DNA from: Typhlomys cinereus
Lineage: Eukaryota; Chordata; Mammalia; Rodentia; Platacanthomyidae
Direction: 5' to 3'
Length of the DNA stretch: 64,000 nucleotides
Assembly (NCBI GenBank): GCA_023101885.1
Contig: JALPQD010000234.1
Coordinates: 744,001 to 808,000, forward strand
The position numbers and the translations under genes were made by a program. The notes under the pieces are model-generated. The model was given only the letters and a program-made list of their open reading frames with translations. It searched no databases and was not told where the DNA came from. The first letter of the stretch is position 1, and each line of letters starts with the position of its first letter. This document shows positions 43,888 through 54,892 of the stretch, piece after piece.

Positions 43888-44900
43888 CTTTTTTTCAATT
43901 TTAAAGTTATATCTATTTTTTCCCCAATCATACAAGCTTAATAGGCACCCCGGTCCCTTCCCTCCCTCCACCCCTCCCCAGTCCCCCTTGCACCCTCCCC
44001 CCTTTTCCCCTTCCTTTCACCCCCTCCCTCCCCTTCTCCCAGTCCTCCCCCTCTTCCCCCCTCCCATTACCTGGAGCATCCTTTTGTGTGAATGTCAAAC
44101 TTCCCTCTGCGTCCTCCACTCTAGTGAGGCGTAAGGACTCAGTGGCATTGCCCAGGGCCCTTTCTTGGGATCCCCTTTAGTATGGGAACATTATTGTGAT
44201 CCTAGTGCCTGTGATCCATGCTAGACTTTGGGGGGTCGTTGACATGTCAGTCATTGTGCAGATCATGCAAAGTCCCATTATGGCTACTGCGGCCCTAACT
44301 TGTGTGGAGTATCTTGCGTGTTGTTGTCCTCCCTGTCTTTAGGCTCTTACAATTTTACCACCCCCTCTTTCCCTGCGCTTTAGGATGGGGAGAGATTTCC
44401 ACAGTACTGATTAGTCAATCCCGGAGCATAGAACATGTGGCCATTTCTGGTCAGCAGAATCCCTTCAACAGTTCAATACCTGGTAGCCATGTTTCCCGGG
44501 CTTCGTGCATGGTAAGGATGCTTAAAGCTGTTCGCCACTGTCATTTGCTCCTTGGATTTCACAGTCCTTCTCTGAAGGAGGCACTAACGGGTTTTAGAGG
44601 ACAGGTGCCTTAGTGTCGTCTAGTTAATAGGTTTCAGCTCTGGGATCTGAAGGGATTCTTGATTCTTCCTGCCCTTTTGTCTGTCACCTTTGTCGTGATG
44701 GTTAATTCTAGACTGGAGGGTGATTTTCATGAGATTGGCATTTGCATTGGTGGACGTCCAGGAAGTAGATCAGTGACGTCACTCTGTATAGGAGACGGGC
44801 CTCAGCCCAATGTTTCCGGATCTAATCAGAGCAAAAACTGGATCCGTCTTCAGCAAGAAGGTTTCTCCAGCCTTTTGATGTTCCTGCCTCCTTCGGCTCT
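43888..44900 (-). mobile_element. LINE-1 3' end, longest copy, reverse orientation
   Basis: It begins with an AT-rich stretch and CCCAATCATACAAGCTTAAT, then a C-rich block (43960-44065), GTTGACATGTCAGTCATTGT and TTTAGGCTCTTACAATTTTA. These match the copies at 25441 and, inverted, at 850. The region from 44400 to 44900 extends further into the 3' region without a readable ORF2. Confidence 0.58.
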
Positions 44901-45606
44901 GCTGGGTTTCCTCAAGCCAGCTCACCCTCAAAGTGGAGCTTTGCCGATCGCCACGGCCCACAAGAGCCAATTCCTTCCACTCCCTTGACCTTTAACTAAA
45001 CTAAAGCACATGCACACACATGCATACACACATCTGAGTGGTTCTGCTCTACGTCCAAACCTGCCTAATATCCTTGGAGTTCTATTTCAACTTGAATGGG
45101 ACAAAAGTAAGTTCCTCTTTCTCCTCCACCTTCTTTTTCTCTTCCTTCTCTTCTTGCTTTTCTGTTCTTTTCCTTTTTCTCTCTGGAGACCAAACCCAGA
45201 ACCTCCAGCTGCCAAATAAGTGAGCAGGTGTTCTGTCTCTCGGCCACAACCTCCCGTCAAATACCTCCTGAAGTGTCCTTGTCCCCAGAACTTCAGCTTA
45301 AGACTTTGTTAGGTGCAGCAATGTCCCCAGAACGCTCCGAGCTGTATGATTTCTGTCCACATAAGGACATTTCCTCTTTTCTTTGACTATTGTCACAAGT
45401 GGCCAAACTCTCCTACCAAGCATGAGACCTTAATGAGAAGCACCCTGCGCAGCTCATTACATCACAATCGAAAGCAAATGTCCTCTTCTCTTAATAATGG
45501 CTCTGCTTTGAACCTGCAATGACCCCCAAGGATTATGGATTTAAACTTGACCCCAGCTCCCACTGCTCATAGCAAAGTGGTTGAAACTTTGGGAGGCAGA
45601 ACCTAA

Positions 45607-45607
<1 letters not shown>
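44901..45607. other. Unique sequence with CT-rich run and ID-like fragment
   Basis: A C/T-rich run (45115-45190) is followed by GGAGACCAAACCCAGAACCT ... CTCGGCCACA at 45183-45250. This resembles an inverted ID/tRNA-type SINE head. A short CA-rich tail lies at 45005-45032. Confidence 0.4.
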
Positions 45608-45639
<32 letters not shown>

Positions 45640-45665
45640 GTGTATGTGCACATATGTGTGTGTAC
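45608..45665. repeat. (GT)n microsatellite
   Basis: TG run with a CG and TATG interruptions. Confidence 0.88.
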
Positions 45666-47485
45666 ATAATGACCATTAGGTGCAAACCCGTCATCCTTGA
45701 GAGTGATATGGTAGGAGCCTGACTCCTCCTATTTCTTCCTTATTTGTCCGTGAGGTGACCAAACCTCTTTGACTATGTGTTTCTTCCCAGAAACATTGCT
45801 TTACTACAGCCCAAAGCCATGGGGCCATCTAAATATGAGTTAAAATCTGCAAAATGTTGGGCCAAGCATTTTCTCTTTTAAAACTGATAACCTCAGGCCT
45901 TCTGTGGAAGGAAAAGATTACTGACAAATACAAGTTTCCTTTCTCTGTTGAGTTGAGAGGATACAACCGGTTTCTTAAAGGCTAATGGAAACCTGGTTAA
46001 TTTCCTGTTCTCAGTGTGTTGGATAATGCTGAACTTAACATCTCAAGTAATGGTTTCTTAATTCCTATTTTTTAAAAATAAAGCAATCCTTCCTAGAAAA
46101 CCAAATCAAATCCTATACCCTGGGAAGAAAGAATCCTTCCCTCAGACAGGTATCTAAGTTAAATTTCCAGGCAATTGCTGAATCACAGTCACTAATTAAA
46201 AACTAGTAAGAAAACAATTGTTATTTTGAATGTCAGGTGACCCATACTGGATATTTGAATATTCTCAGTAGAAAGTTGCAGCGAGTTTTGAGAGAATGAA
46301 TTCTATGGAAAGAATAGAAGAAAAGTGGAAATATGCTCTACTATCTTAAAAAAAAAGACTGTCATAATTTCCAATAATTTATTTGTTCAAGTATACAGGG
46401 TTAAAAAAGATATTTCTTCTTTCCATGTTAGTTCATTTAAACAGAAAAAAAGAAGTTGGCTAAATCAGTTGAGTTGACAAGTAAATTTAATATAACCTAC
46501 AAAATATATAATGAGCAAATATAATTTACAACAACAAATAAGCCAAGCAAATATCATCATCTTGAGGTTAATGATATATAACACTGTAACTTACGAAGTC
46601 AGAATGTCACCAGAGAATTGTCACATGGACACACTGGTACTGTTTCAATTTCATAATGACAAGACCCAGATTAATCACGAAACTGATGCAAAAGGGCTCT
46701 GCCCCCAATCTAGCTTTTAATTACATGGTGATGTCTTGAGGTGTCAGACTAGCATGTGTTCCCAGCCTCCTGCTTCATTCTCTTAACAAGATGTCTGGGG
46801 CTGGCTGGCGGCTCCACATTTTCAAAGTATTTTGGTCAGTTCCATCTTTCCTGCTCTCATTGTTGCTGCTACTATAACTCATTATCTCCAGCTTCAACCC
46901 AATGAAATGAAAAACACTTAGATCTCACTTTGCATCAACTGTGTGTAAGCCACTGCAGAAGAGAGAACCAGGAGCCTTTTGATCAATGACGTGGCTTGTT
47001 TCTTGCTTCGTAACATCCCCATGACTGACCACTTGCTCACTCCTTGCCCATTTGACTTTCCTGAGTGTCGCCCCCCATGTGAAGGTTACAGGGATAATGT
47101 CATCAGATTGTTTATGTTGAGATAAAGAGTCAAGCAAACGGCAAAACTTCTGGAAAATTTGATTTGAAAAATGGTGAGCATTAAAATAAACTGAGATTTG
47201 GCAAACTGCAGCCTTGGATCAATTCTGGTCTGCGACCTAAGTTTGTAAGTAGAGTTTTATTGACACCCAGGCACACCCTTAATTCGTTTACTGTCTATAG
47301 CTTGTCTTACATTAGAAAGGCAAACTGAAGAGTTGTGACTGTATTGATGGGTCCTTAAAACCTAAGGAGGGAGCCACCTGACCTTTCCTAGACAACATTC
47401 GCAGGCCTCTGCAAAGAGCAATGTAAAGATCGCAATAAAGTCGATAGTTGGCATTTCTTTCCCAAGTGACTTAGAGGTTTCATGA
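45666..47485. other. Unique AT-rich non-coding sequence, about 1.8 kb
   Basis: The longest stretch without a recognisable repeat. No frame above 70 codons. No regulatory motif that I can support. Confidence 0.45.
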
Positions 47486-47800
47486 AGTTGGGGGCTGGTT
47501 CAGCAACTAAAAGGGTGTGCCACCCCAGCAAAAGGATTAGCGTTTGGATGCCCACACCATCCAATGGTGTGTAAATGGTGTGTAGTTGAGATAACCTACC
47601 TGCAATTTTAGCCTTGACAGACAAAGACTGAGGATTCCCTGCACAGGCTGCCTAGTGCTCTGGGTTCGAATGTGGAAGGACAGTGGAAGGAGGGTCCCAA
47701 TATTAACTCTGGGCCTCCTTAAGCATGGGCAGACATTTGTACATGTACCCACAAACGCAAACACACACATGAACATGCATGCAACCCCAGACAGGCATAA
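47486..47800 (+). mobile_element. B4-like SINE, diverged
   Basis: GGGGGCTGGTTCAGCAAC and CCCAGCAAAAGGATTAGCG resemble the head. AACTCTGGGCCTCCTTAAGC leads to a CA-rich tail near 47756. Confidence 0.42.
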
Positions 47801-48252
47801 AATAGAAAGAGAAAGAAGTTCATAAAATTGGAAATTAAGCTTGATGCTTGAGAGAGGCTTTGGTCCCATTTCTATAGAAGCTTCAAGAAATAATGATGAA
47901 ATACTAACCAGTGATAACAAATCAGGAGACCCTTCCCCGTGCTCTGCGGGAGATTCGAATGTGTCACTACCCACAGCCCGTGAAAGCAGGAGTTTACCCT
48001 GGAACTTGGCGTCCCTGATTTCAAAGGTTCCCAAATGCGAGGAAGTGCTTTCTTCTAAAGATGGGATGTATCCCTGCCCGAACCACATACTGAGGATTCA
48101 GCCTCGTTTCTGCACTCGTGTGTTCCTCTGGGAGGAACTGAACCTCTCTGCAATCAGTGTACGGCGGCATCTGGGGTGCCTGACCCCTTCCACTATATTT
48201 GCATCTGTTCTTTTTCTGCACCTCCGACCCCCAAATTCTCCTCCAGTTTCTT
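47801..48252. other. Unique non-coding sequence
   Basis: Frames of 146 and 183 codons overlap on opposite strands without domains. Confidence 0.4.
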
Positions 48253-48267
48253 TCCTTCTTTGCTTTT

Positions 48268-48582
48268 TTTTTTTTTTTTAATTTTTTTATTATTATTTAT
48301 TATTCAACTGTGCGCATGTGCGTGTGTATGTGTGTGCGCGTGTGTGTCTGTGTGTGTTGTGTGTGTGTCTGTGTATATGTAGAACCACGGACGAATTCGC
48401 GAACCACCATGGACGCCTCCACCTCCTTCTGCTCCGGGATTCACAGGCTCCGCCCTACCAGGACCAGAAGCGCAGGCCGCCCCCCGCTTCCGCCTGGCGT
48501 CTATATGTGGGATCTGGGATCTGAACTCGGGACCTTCCGCCTGCAAGGCAGAGGCTTAACCCCTGAGCCACCTCTCCAGCCC
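48268..48582 (-). mobile_element. tRNA-derived SINE, young subfamily, perfect 15-bp target duplication
   Basis: TCCTTCTTTGCTTTT at 48253-48267 and 48583-48597 brackets a full inverted copy: T-rich end with inverted AATAAA signals, a GT/CG tail, GAACCACGGACGAATTCGCG, GGCTCCGCCCTACCAGGACC and the head GAGCCACCTCTCCAGCCC. It retains many CpGs, including TTCGCGAA, a sign of youth. Confidence 0.93.
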
Positions 48583-48639
48583 TCCTTCTTTGCTTTTGAT
48601 CTGTCAGGGACAGAAGAGGAGTGAGGGACACGTATTTCT

Positions 48640-48860
48640 GTGGCCAGCCTTCTGGGTTTCAAATCTTATCTTTGCTGCCACTTACACTTGCATGACCTTG
48701 GGAAGTCATTTAACCTGTCCTGCCCAGTTGCTTTATCTATACGAGAAGAATAATAGAGACCCATGCTGCCTAAGGTCTGCTGAAAGGATTATGCAGAGCT
48801 ATGGAGAGAAAATGTCTTTCATATGATTTGGTGTTACATTATAATTATCATTATTACTGT
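48640..48860 (+). mobile_element. MIR SINE
   Basis: GGGTTTCAAATCTTATCTTT, CATGACCTTGGGAAGTCATT with TAACCTGTCC, and GAATAATAGAGACC with GAAAGGATTATGCAG follow the MIR consensus closely and in order. Confidence 0.75.
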
Positions 48861-49324
48861 CGTCACAGATCTCTTCAGGAGACACTTGTTCCATGCTTGT
48901 AACATTTCAGTCTGTGTTCTTTGTTAAGACGTTGTGTATACTTTTGCTATCAGAAAAAGTTAAAATTTTGTTAATTGTTAGGGGTTCTTTCCGATTACAT
49001 TTAAATATATATGAATTAAATATACACATGTAAATATTATATGAATTGTATATATGGCATGATTAAGCTAATGTATCTTAGTTGATTGTTAGATAATTAA
49101 TGTGGGTCCCTTTGTCACAGAATTTACAGAAGAGAAAGAGACACAAATCTTTGCATGGAAAACAATCAAGACAATTCAGAAGCAGCAATGTCCTCATTTT
49201 CTTGCCTGTCCCCTGTAGCTTACCAATCATAATTACCAAATTCTTCATTTGCCATTTTACATCCATTACCTCAATGAATCCCTCACAGCAATTGTGGAAG
49301 GAGATGTCTTTCATAAGAGTTGCT
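48861..49324. other. Unique AT-rich sequence
   Basis: No gene recognised; TATATATG-type AT runs near 49000. A faint inverted MIR-like piece near 49240. Confidence 0.35.
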
Positions 49325-49382
49325 GAGGATTGAACCCAAGTCCTCATGAATGCTAGGCAAGCCTCCACTGTCAATCACACCC
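49325..49382 (-). mobile_element. ID-type SINE head, reverse orientation
   Basis: GAGGATTGAACCCAAGTCCT and CATGAATGCTAGGCAAGC match the inverted ID/tRNA-Ala-derived head (GGGATTGAACCCAGGGCCT ... ATGCTAGGCAAGC). Confidence 0.55.
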
Positions 49383-49391
49383 TTAGTCTTG

Positions 49392-49555
49392 TGTTCCAAT
49401 TACTCTTCTGTTGCTGTGACAAATTACTCTGACCCAATGTAAGGAGAAAGGGCTTGTGATTTGGGCTTGTAGTTTCAGAGGACATAGGATCAGCACTGGG
49501 ACCCACGGTGCCAGTGTAAGGTAAGCAGGAGGGTGGGTTATCTTATATCCCTCAA
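49392..49555 (-). mobile_element. MaLR-type LTR, left part
   Basis: TGTTCCAATTACTCTTCTGT with TGCTGTGACAAATTAC is the inverted 3' end of a MaLR LTR. It runs into a polypurine expansion. Confidence 0.52.
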
Positions 49556-50132
49556 TAGGAGAGAAAGAGAGAGAGGAGAGAAATAGAAAGAGGAAGACAG
49601 AGAGAGAGAAAAGAGAGAGAGGGAGAGGAAGAGGGAGAAATAGAGAGGAAGATAGAGGAAGAGAAAAAAAGGAAGAGAGAGAGGGAAAGAGAAAAGAAAG
49701 AATAGAGAGGAAAACAGGAAAAAGAAGAAGAGAGAGGGAGGGAGAAAGGGAAATAGAGAAAGGAAAAGAGAGAGAAAGGAAGAGAGAGAAGAGAGAGGGA
49801 AAGAGGGAGAGAGAAAGAGAAAGGGAGAAAGAAAAAGAGAAAGACAGAGGTAGAGAGAAGAAGAGAGAGGAAGATAGAGGAAGAGAAAGAGAAAGAAGGA
49901 AGAGAAAGAAAGAGAGGGAGAAAGAAGAGAAAGAGAGAAGAAAAGATAGAGAAAGGAAGAGAGAGAGGGAGAGAAGAAGAGAGAGGAAGAGAGAGGAAGA
50001 GAAAGAGAAAGATGGAAGAGAAAGAAAGAGAGGGAGAAAGAAGAGAAAGAGAGAAGAAAAGATAGAGAAAGGAAGAGAGAGAGGGAGAGAAGAAGAGAGA
50101 GGAAGAGAGAGCGTGAGAGCGAGAGAGAGCGA
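49556..50132 (+). repeat. Polypurine (GA-rich) tract, 577 bp, with a 116-bp higher-order repeat
   Basis: Almost pure A/G on the plus strand. Blocks 49880-49995 and 49996-50111 are near identical with a 116-bp period (AAAAGATAGAGAAAGG at 49941 and 50057). The tract sits inside a MaLR-type LTR, so it grew after that insertion. The 242-codon Ser/Leu/Phe frame on the minus strand is an artefact. Confidence 0.92.
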
Positions 50133-50296
50133 GCAGGCAGAGAATCTTGCTGTTTGACCTCAAGGCCGCCCCGCCATGATGGATTCCTCTAGCAAGGCTC
50201 CTCAGCCTTCCGAACGGCTCCTCCAGCCTCGCAACCAGGTGTTCACACACACCAGCCTCCTGGGGACGTTTCCCCTTCAAACCACGACCCCTTGCA
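50133..50296 (-). mobile_element. MaLR-type LTR, right part
   Basis: CAGGCAGAGAATCTTGCTGT to CGACCCCTTGCA resumes the inverted LTR after the polypurine tract. It includes CGCCCCGCCATGATGG, like the GCCATGATGG found in MaLR LTRs. Confidence 0.5.
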
Positions 50297-50511
50297 CTGA
50301 TGCATCACTTGCATTTGCCATATGAATGAGCAACTTGTCACTCAGAGAAGCTGTATGTCTTGCCCAAGACCAGAATGCATCACATTACATAACCCATATC
50401 ACGTAATACATAATAATATGCAACATTCCATGCAGTCACAAACATATGATGAATTTCCCTCCCCTCTCTAGAATCTCAAAACTTTAAAATTAATGGTGGT
50501 TTTAGCCAGAC
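50297..50511. other. Unique sequence, possible MIR trace
   Basis: CACTCAGAGAAGCTGTATGT with CTTGCCCAAGACC hints at an inverted MIR. Otherwise nothing seen. Confidence 0.35.
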
Positions 50512-50643
50512 CTGGTGAAGTGTATCTGCTTCTATCCCAACACTCAGGAAGGTGAGGTAGGACTACGAATTTGACGCTGATTTGTGCTACTGAGCTCCAT
50601 GCTGCCTGGGCTCCTAGCTAAACGTTGCCTCACAAAAAAGTTA
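50512..50643 (+). mobile_element. B1-like SINE
   Basis: CAGACCTGGTGAAGTGTATC, TCCCAACACTCAGGAAGGTG, GCTGCCTGGGCTCC and TGCCTCACAAAAAAG follow the B1 order from head to A tail. Confidence 0.65.
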
Positions 50644-51529
50644 ATTTTGCTTCAAAGCTGACTCCTGTTCATTGGAATGCAGGAGAGGGTTATTAGAAAA
50701 TGTCAATGACTTGCAATTTGCCTCTTCAAACAGGCTTATTAAGCTGAATATGGGCAGGTTCAAGATGAGTGATATTAACTAAGAACAAGCGCTATGCTTT
50801 GGAAGTTAAAAATAAGAACATGGAGGGCTGGAAAAAAGTCTGGATAGACATTCTGAAGGTTTCCATGATGATTTCTATGGCTGTTTTCTTTCAGCACTAT
50901 GGCTTTGAGTAAGTTCTAAGATCTGCTCTTGGAGACCAGGTATTCCATTCGTCCCTGAAAATATAGTTTATTCCATGCAATAGATGGATTTTTATAAATA
51001 GATCAAAACAGTTTCTTGGCATGTAGTGGGTATTAATACATGCTAGCTAATACAAAGAAGGGATGAATATATTTACATTGAATTTACACTCTATTTTCAG
51101 AGCTGCCTTATTCCTGATAGATTTTTAATTGGTTGTGGTCTTGCCACTCTTGCTTTAATTATAACTGTTCCAACAGACTTTATAGCAACTCGTGCTAAGC
51201 GAATACACAATTAAGCATATGAGCGCCTACAGTCAAAGGTAGCCTTCAGAAAGCCAATCTGCATGTCTGCGGAGAAGCAAGATGAAACTTGACTTCTCTG
51301 ATCCTACGCTTCAGCCTTTTTACGCATCTTGTTTTCTTAGCATATTTTTTTCTATTTTAATCATGGCAGAAAAACCTGCTATTAAAGTTGGAAAATAGAA
51401 AGGTTTATTTCTGTGCGTTCCCGAGGCATGTATTTTTTAGCTATGAAAGATGATGTACATGGTTATGAGAAAGCAAAAGATGGACGATTTGGCTTGTTAG
51501 ATGTTGGGTATATGTGACTGTGTAGGATG
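50644..51529. other. Unique sequence with possible MIR 3' end
   Basis: TTCTTGGCATGTAGTGGGTA near 51013 resembles the MIR 3' end (GCCTGGCACATAGTAGG). No gene. Confidence 0.38.
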
Positions 51530-51868
51530 CGAGTGTATGCGGGGTTTTTCGTGTGTGTGATATGTGTGTGTGCATCCAGGCATGCATACGACATGCCACA
51601 CAGGTGCAGATAGAGGCCACCCTTGGGATGTCTTTCCTTGCCTTTCCCCCTGATTGACGTTGGAGTTTTTCACCTCTCCGCACAGTCAGGCTGGTCCAGC
51701 AGCTTTGGGGGAACCTCTCTGCCTCCCATTTCCCATGGGCAAGCAGGGATTACTAAAGTAATGCCGTTGTGCCTGAGGTTTATGTGGGATCTCGGGACGT
51801 GAACTCGGGTCCTCCCTCGTGGGCATGTGCAGCAAGCTCTTCTTCCACTGAACCATCTCCCCAGCCCT
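51530..51868 (-). mobile_element. B4/RSINE1-like SINE, reverse orientation
   Basis: A GT-rich tail, a B1-like inverted piece (GCAGGGATTACTAAAGTAAT) and the inverted head GAACTCGGGTCCTCCCTCGT ... GAACCATCTCCCCAGCCC are in the right order. Confidence 0.55.
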
Positions 51869-52120
51869 GTTACCAAGGAGATTTGGTGCTCACTGAACGC
51901 ACGTGTGGCAATTGTTCACGTAGTTCCTTGTGCCCCTAAGTCACCTTGGAAAGCCGTCTTCCTGGGGACGGCAGGGACATCTGTCAGCGTGCAGCTTCCC
52001 CAGGCCCATCCCAGAGTACGGAGTCAAGGCAATCTCAGGCTGGGCCTCAAAAGTGGTTTTAATGGGGTGTTCACGTTTTTTTTTTTTTTATTAAGATGAA
52101 ATAATCACATTGGATTCTTT
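51869..52120. other. Short unique sequence
   Basis: Contains a T13 run at 52077. No feature otherwise. Confidence 0.4.
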
Positions 52121-52385
52121 GCATGTGTGTGTGCGGCACATGTTGGTGGGTGTACGGGTGTGTGGACATGTGTATAACAGTGCACTCACGTGTGTGTGCC
52201 TGAGAGGCCCAAGGGTGACTGGAAATGACCCCAGATTGCTCAACCTCCTTTTTGCTTTGCTCTGGGGTCTCCCAGGCTCTGCCCTCCGGGGCTGGAATCG
52301 CAGGCTGCCGTCACATCCATCTGGCCTCTCCCATGGGATCTGAACTCAAGTCTGTTTGTTTGGGAGGCAAAGGCTGGAGACCCTT
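52121..52385 (-). mobile_element. tRNA-derived SINE, diverged, reverse orientation
   Basis: GAGAGGCCCAAGGGTGAC, TCCCAGGCTCTGCCCTCCGG and GGATCTGAACTCAAGTCTG match the family. The inverted head is eroded (AGGCTGGAGACCC). Confidence 0.62.
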
Positions 52386-53361
52386 GTCCTATGCCCAGAC
52401 TCTACTTACAGGATTCTAAACAAAGCAAATATAAAAATTTCTAAAAGTGGTAAAAGATTCATAAATATGGAACCTATAAAAAAGTGTATACATTTCAAAC
52501 ATCAGAAATCCTTCCTAATCCAATAAAAAGTTCAGTGAAAACTGGATTATGTGACATCTGATTAACATGCAAGTCAGAAACTAAAATATCACCCAGTTTT
52601 AATTTGTGTATCTTTACTCACTACTGAGATGTGCGTGTTAGGTGGGGGTGGCAGGGGACATGTAGCATGACAGATGAGGACAGCACACATGGGTCTAACT
52701 CCTCCAGAAATCACTCTGCTCTTTCTAAAATTTCCCTTTTAAAGGAAAAAAAAATATATTTGCCTTCTTTTCAAGATCGTCAGGCTTTTATAAAATATTT
52801 TGAAGAATAAAAACTTTTGTGACATTACAAATAAAATTGCGGGTCAGAGACAAGCGGTCGACACTTTCCTTGTAAGTCGTGCCTTGCGGTGACATATTTT
52901 CTGGTCTCTAAGACTTAGCTTCCTGCAGCCTCCAAAGAGGGAAGAGAAAGTGCTGCCGTTGGGCTGAACTTTGTGGGCTCTGGTGTGCAGGTACTGAGTG
53001 CTCCTACCCCCTCTATGCTTAGACCCGCTTTCTGGGAGCCCTCAATGTCTCTGCTATAGAAACTTTGTTCCTAGGACTTTGCATGCGACTAGGCGGCCTT
53101 TTAAATAACAGCAGGTGCCCTCTGCAGTAGGAAGGGTAAGAAGGAGGCAGAGCTGCAGTGTGGGAGCTTGAAAGCATCGGTGTGGGATAACTAGTTACAA
53201 TTTGGTGACACTGAGAGTGGCTTCAGTAGGCCCGAAGGCGGTCTCTGCTCTCCTTCCCCATGTCTTCATCCTCCTTTGGTGGAGTGTTAGTTTCTTGTGC
53301 CACCTCAGAACCTGGCTTATGGTTTCCTTAATTTTTTTTTATCCAGGAATCATTTATTATT

Positions 53362-53362
<1 letters not shown>
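52386..53362. other. Unique non-coding sequence, about 980 bp
   Basis: No gene or recognised repeat. Confidence 0.4.

Positions 53363-53413
<51 letters not shown>
53363..53413. repeat. (GT)n microsatellite, about 25 units
   Basis: Uninterrupted TG run. Confidence 0.95.
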
Positions 53414-53415
<2 letters not shown>

Positions 53416-54555
53416 CACTCCTAGGACTGACCTGGAATAACAGTGTTAACTTCATAGGAAGTTGTCTAGCAAAACTCTAGTTCTGGATATATCCTTGTGT
53501 GATTCTTTAGCCAACACTGTCTTTACTTGTAAGTGAATTTGCAGACATAACCATGCATGTAAAATTGATTATTCATGGAGAAAACAATGTGTGTGTGTTT
53601 AAATAAATACCTGCAGCTGATATTATTAATAGGATTTATATTTTCTAGACCAGGTGCGCTAGAGTGTATAATGCAGAAACATCTATTTGTATTTATTTTA
53701 ATCCTGGGGTTGAGACTAGATGTAAGGACTCTGTTTGATGCTAGGAAGGAATTCCAATAATCAGTGAGGAAAATGACCACTTGAAAGAAACCAGAAAAAG
53801 CAGAATAACATAGAAACACATCAAGCAGAAGGATAACAAAAATTTAAACAGGGTCATCTTTACATGTTTATTTTATTCAAGCTTTTCCAAGTTCTTTCTC
53901 AAACCTCACCAAAGCAAAAAGTTTGTTTTTCTTGTAGAGCAAACACGTGAGAAATAAACGGAGAGAAGAGATGGGTAGATCATGGATTTGGGGAATAGGG
54001 CAGAAAATGAAGAATAACTCTGACAGAGTCAAGAGATTATAAACAAAGCATTTACACAAAGAGTGATGACATTCGGTAGCCACGGTGAGCAACTTGTGAG
54101 TGGATAAGTGGATCCCTGTGTGGAACTGTTAAGGTCTTTGCCCAAGGATGACCAGGTGCTGGATTCCATTCTCCCCGTCCTCATTGTCCTGTCCCAGTCT
54201 ACGACCTCACTCACCAGTGGACGTTCAGCTTCTTTGGCAATTGAGCAAGACACTGTCTTTCTTTAGTAACCATGGATAAAGTAGGCAACTGGGTCGGGCT
54301 AAGCAAAGAAAGTGGATTGTGGATTAGATAGACTCTGTCACAGGGAAAGGCGGAGGCGCCAGTATTCTGATGTGTCTTTAAGAAACCAGAGGATGAGACC
54401 ATGTAGCTCCTTCCACTCCCGACACTCGGGTAAACAGCTGGAGAGCTCTTTGTTGTAAGACCAGAATGTCATGAAGCAAAGAAAGAAGCAAGCAATAGGA
54501 GCCTTTGTATCTTTTCATTGGTGGAGTCTTCCACAAGAAACTTCTTTAAAAAAAA
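53414..54555. other. Unique non-coding sequence, about 1.1 kb
   Basis: No gene or recognised repeat. Confidence 0.4.
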
Positions 54556-54892
54556 ATTATTTATTTATTATTTATTTGTTTACTTATTTAGCATATGTGT
54601 GTGTGAATGTGAGTGAATGTGTGTGAGAGAGAGAGAAAGAGAGAGAGAAAGAGAGAGAAAGAGAGAGCACTGTGTGTTGCTAAGGAGGATGAAGCGTGAC
54701 TTCAAGAATCACCCCTTATTGCTTCTCCCTCCTTTTTGCTTCACTCTGGGATTTCCCAGACTCTGCCCACCAAGGCCTAAATGTCGGCTGCTACCATTTC
54801 TGCCTGGTGTATTATGGTGGGACCTGGGGTGGGAACTCAGGACCTTTTGCTTATGAAGCAGAGTCTTAACCCCTGAGCCATCTCTCTAGCCC
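54556..54892 (-). mobile_element. tRNA-derived SINE, older subfamily, GA-expanded tail
   Basis: TTATTTATTATTTATTTG and GTGAATGTGAGTGAATG precede a (GAGA/GAAA)n run at 54625-54668. AGCACTGTGTGTTGC, CAGACTCTGCCCACCAAGG and the inverted head GAGCCATCTCTCTAGCC follow. The purine run replaces part of the usual GT tail. Confidence 0.75.

Noticed and set aside
49552..50280. 242-codon minus-strand frame rich in Ser, Leu and Phe
   Set aside because: It is the complement of the GA-rich tract plus flanking LTR; no domain or gene context.
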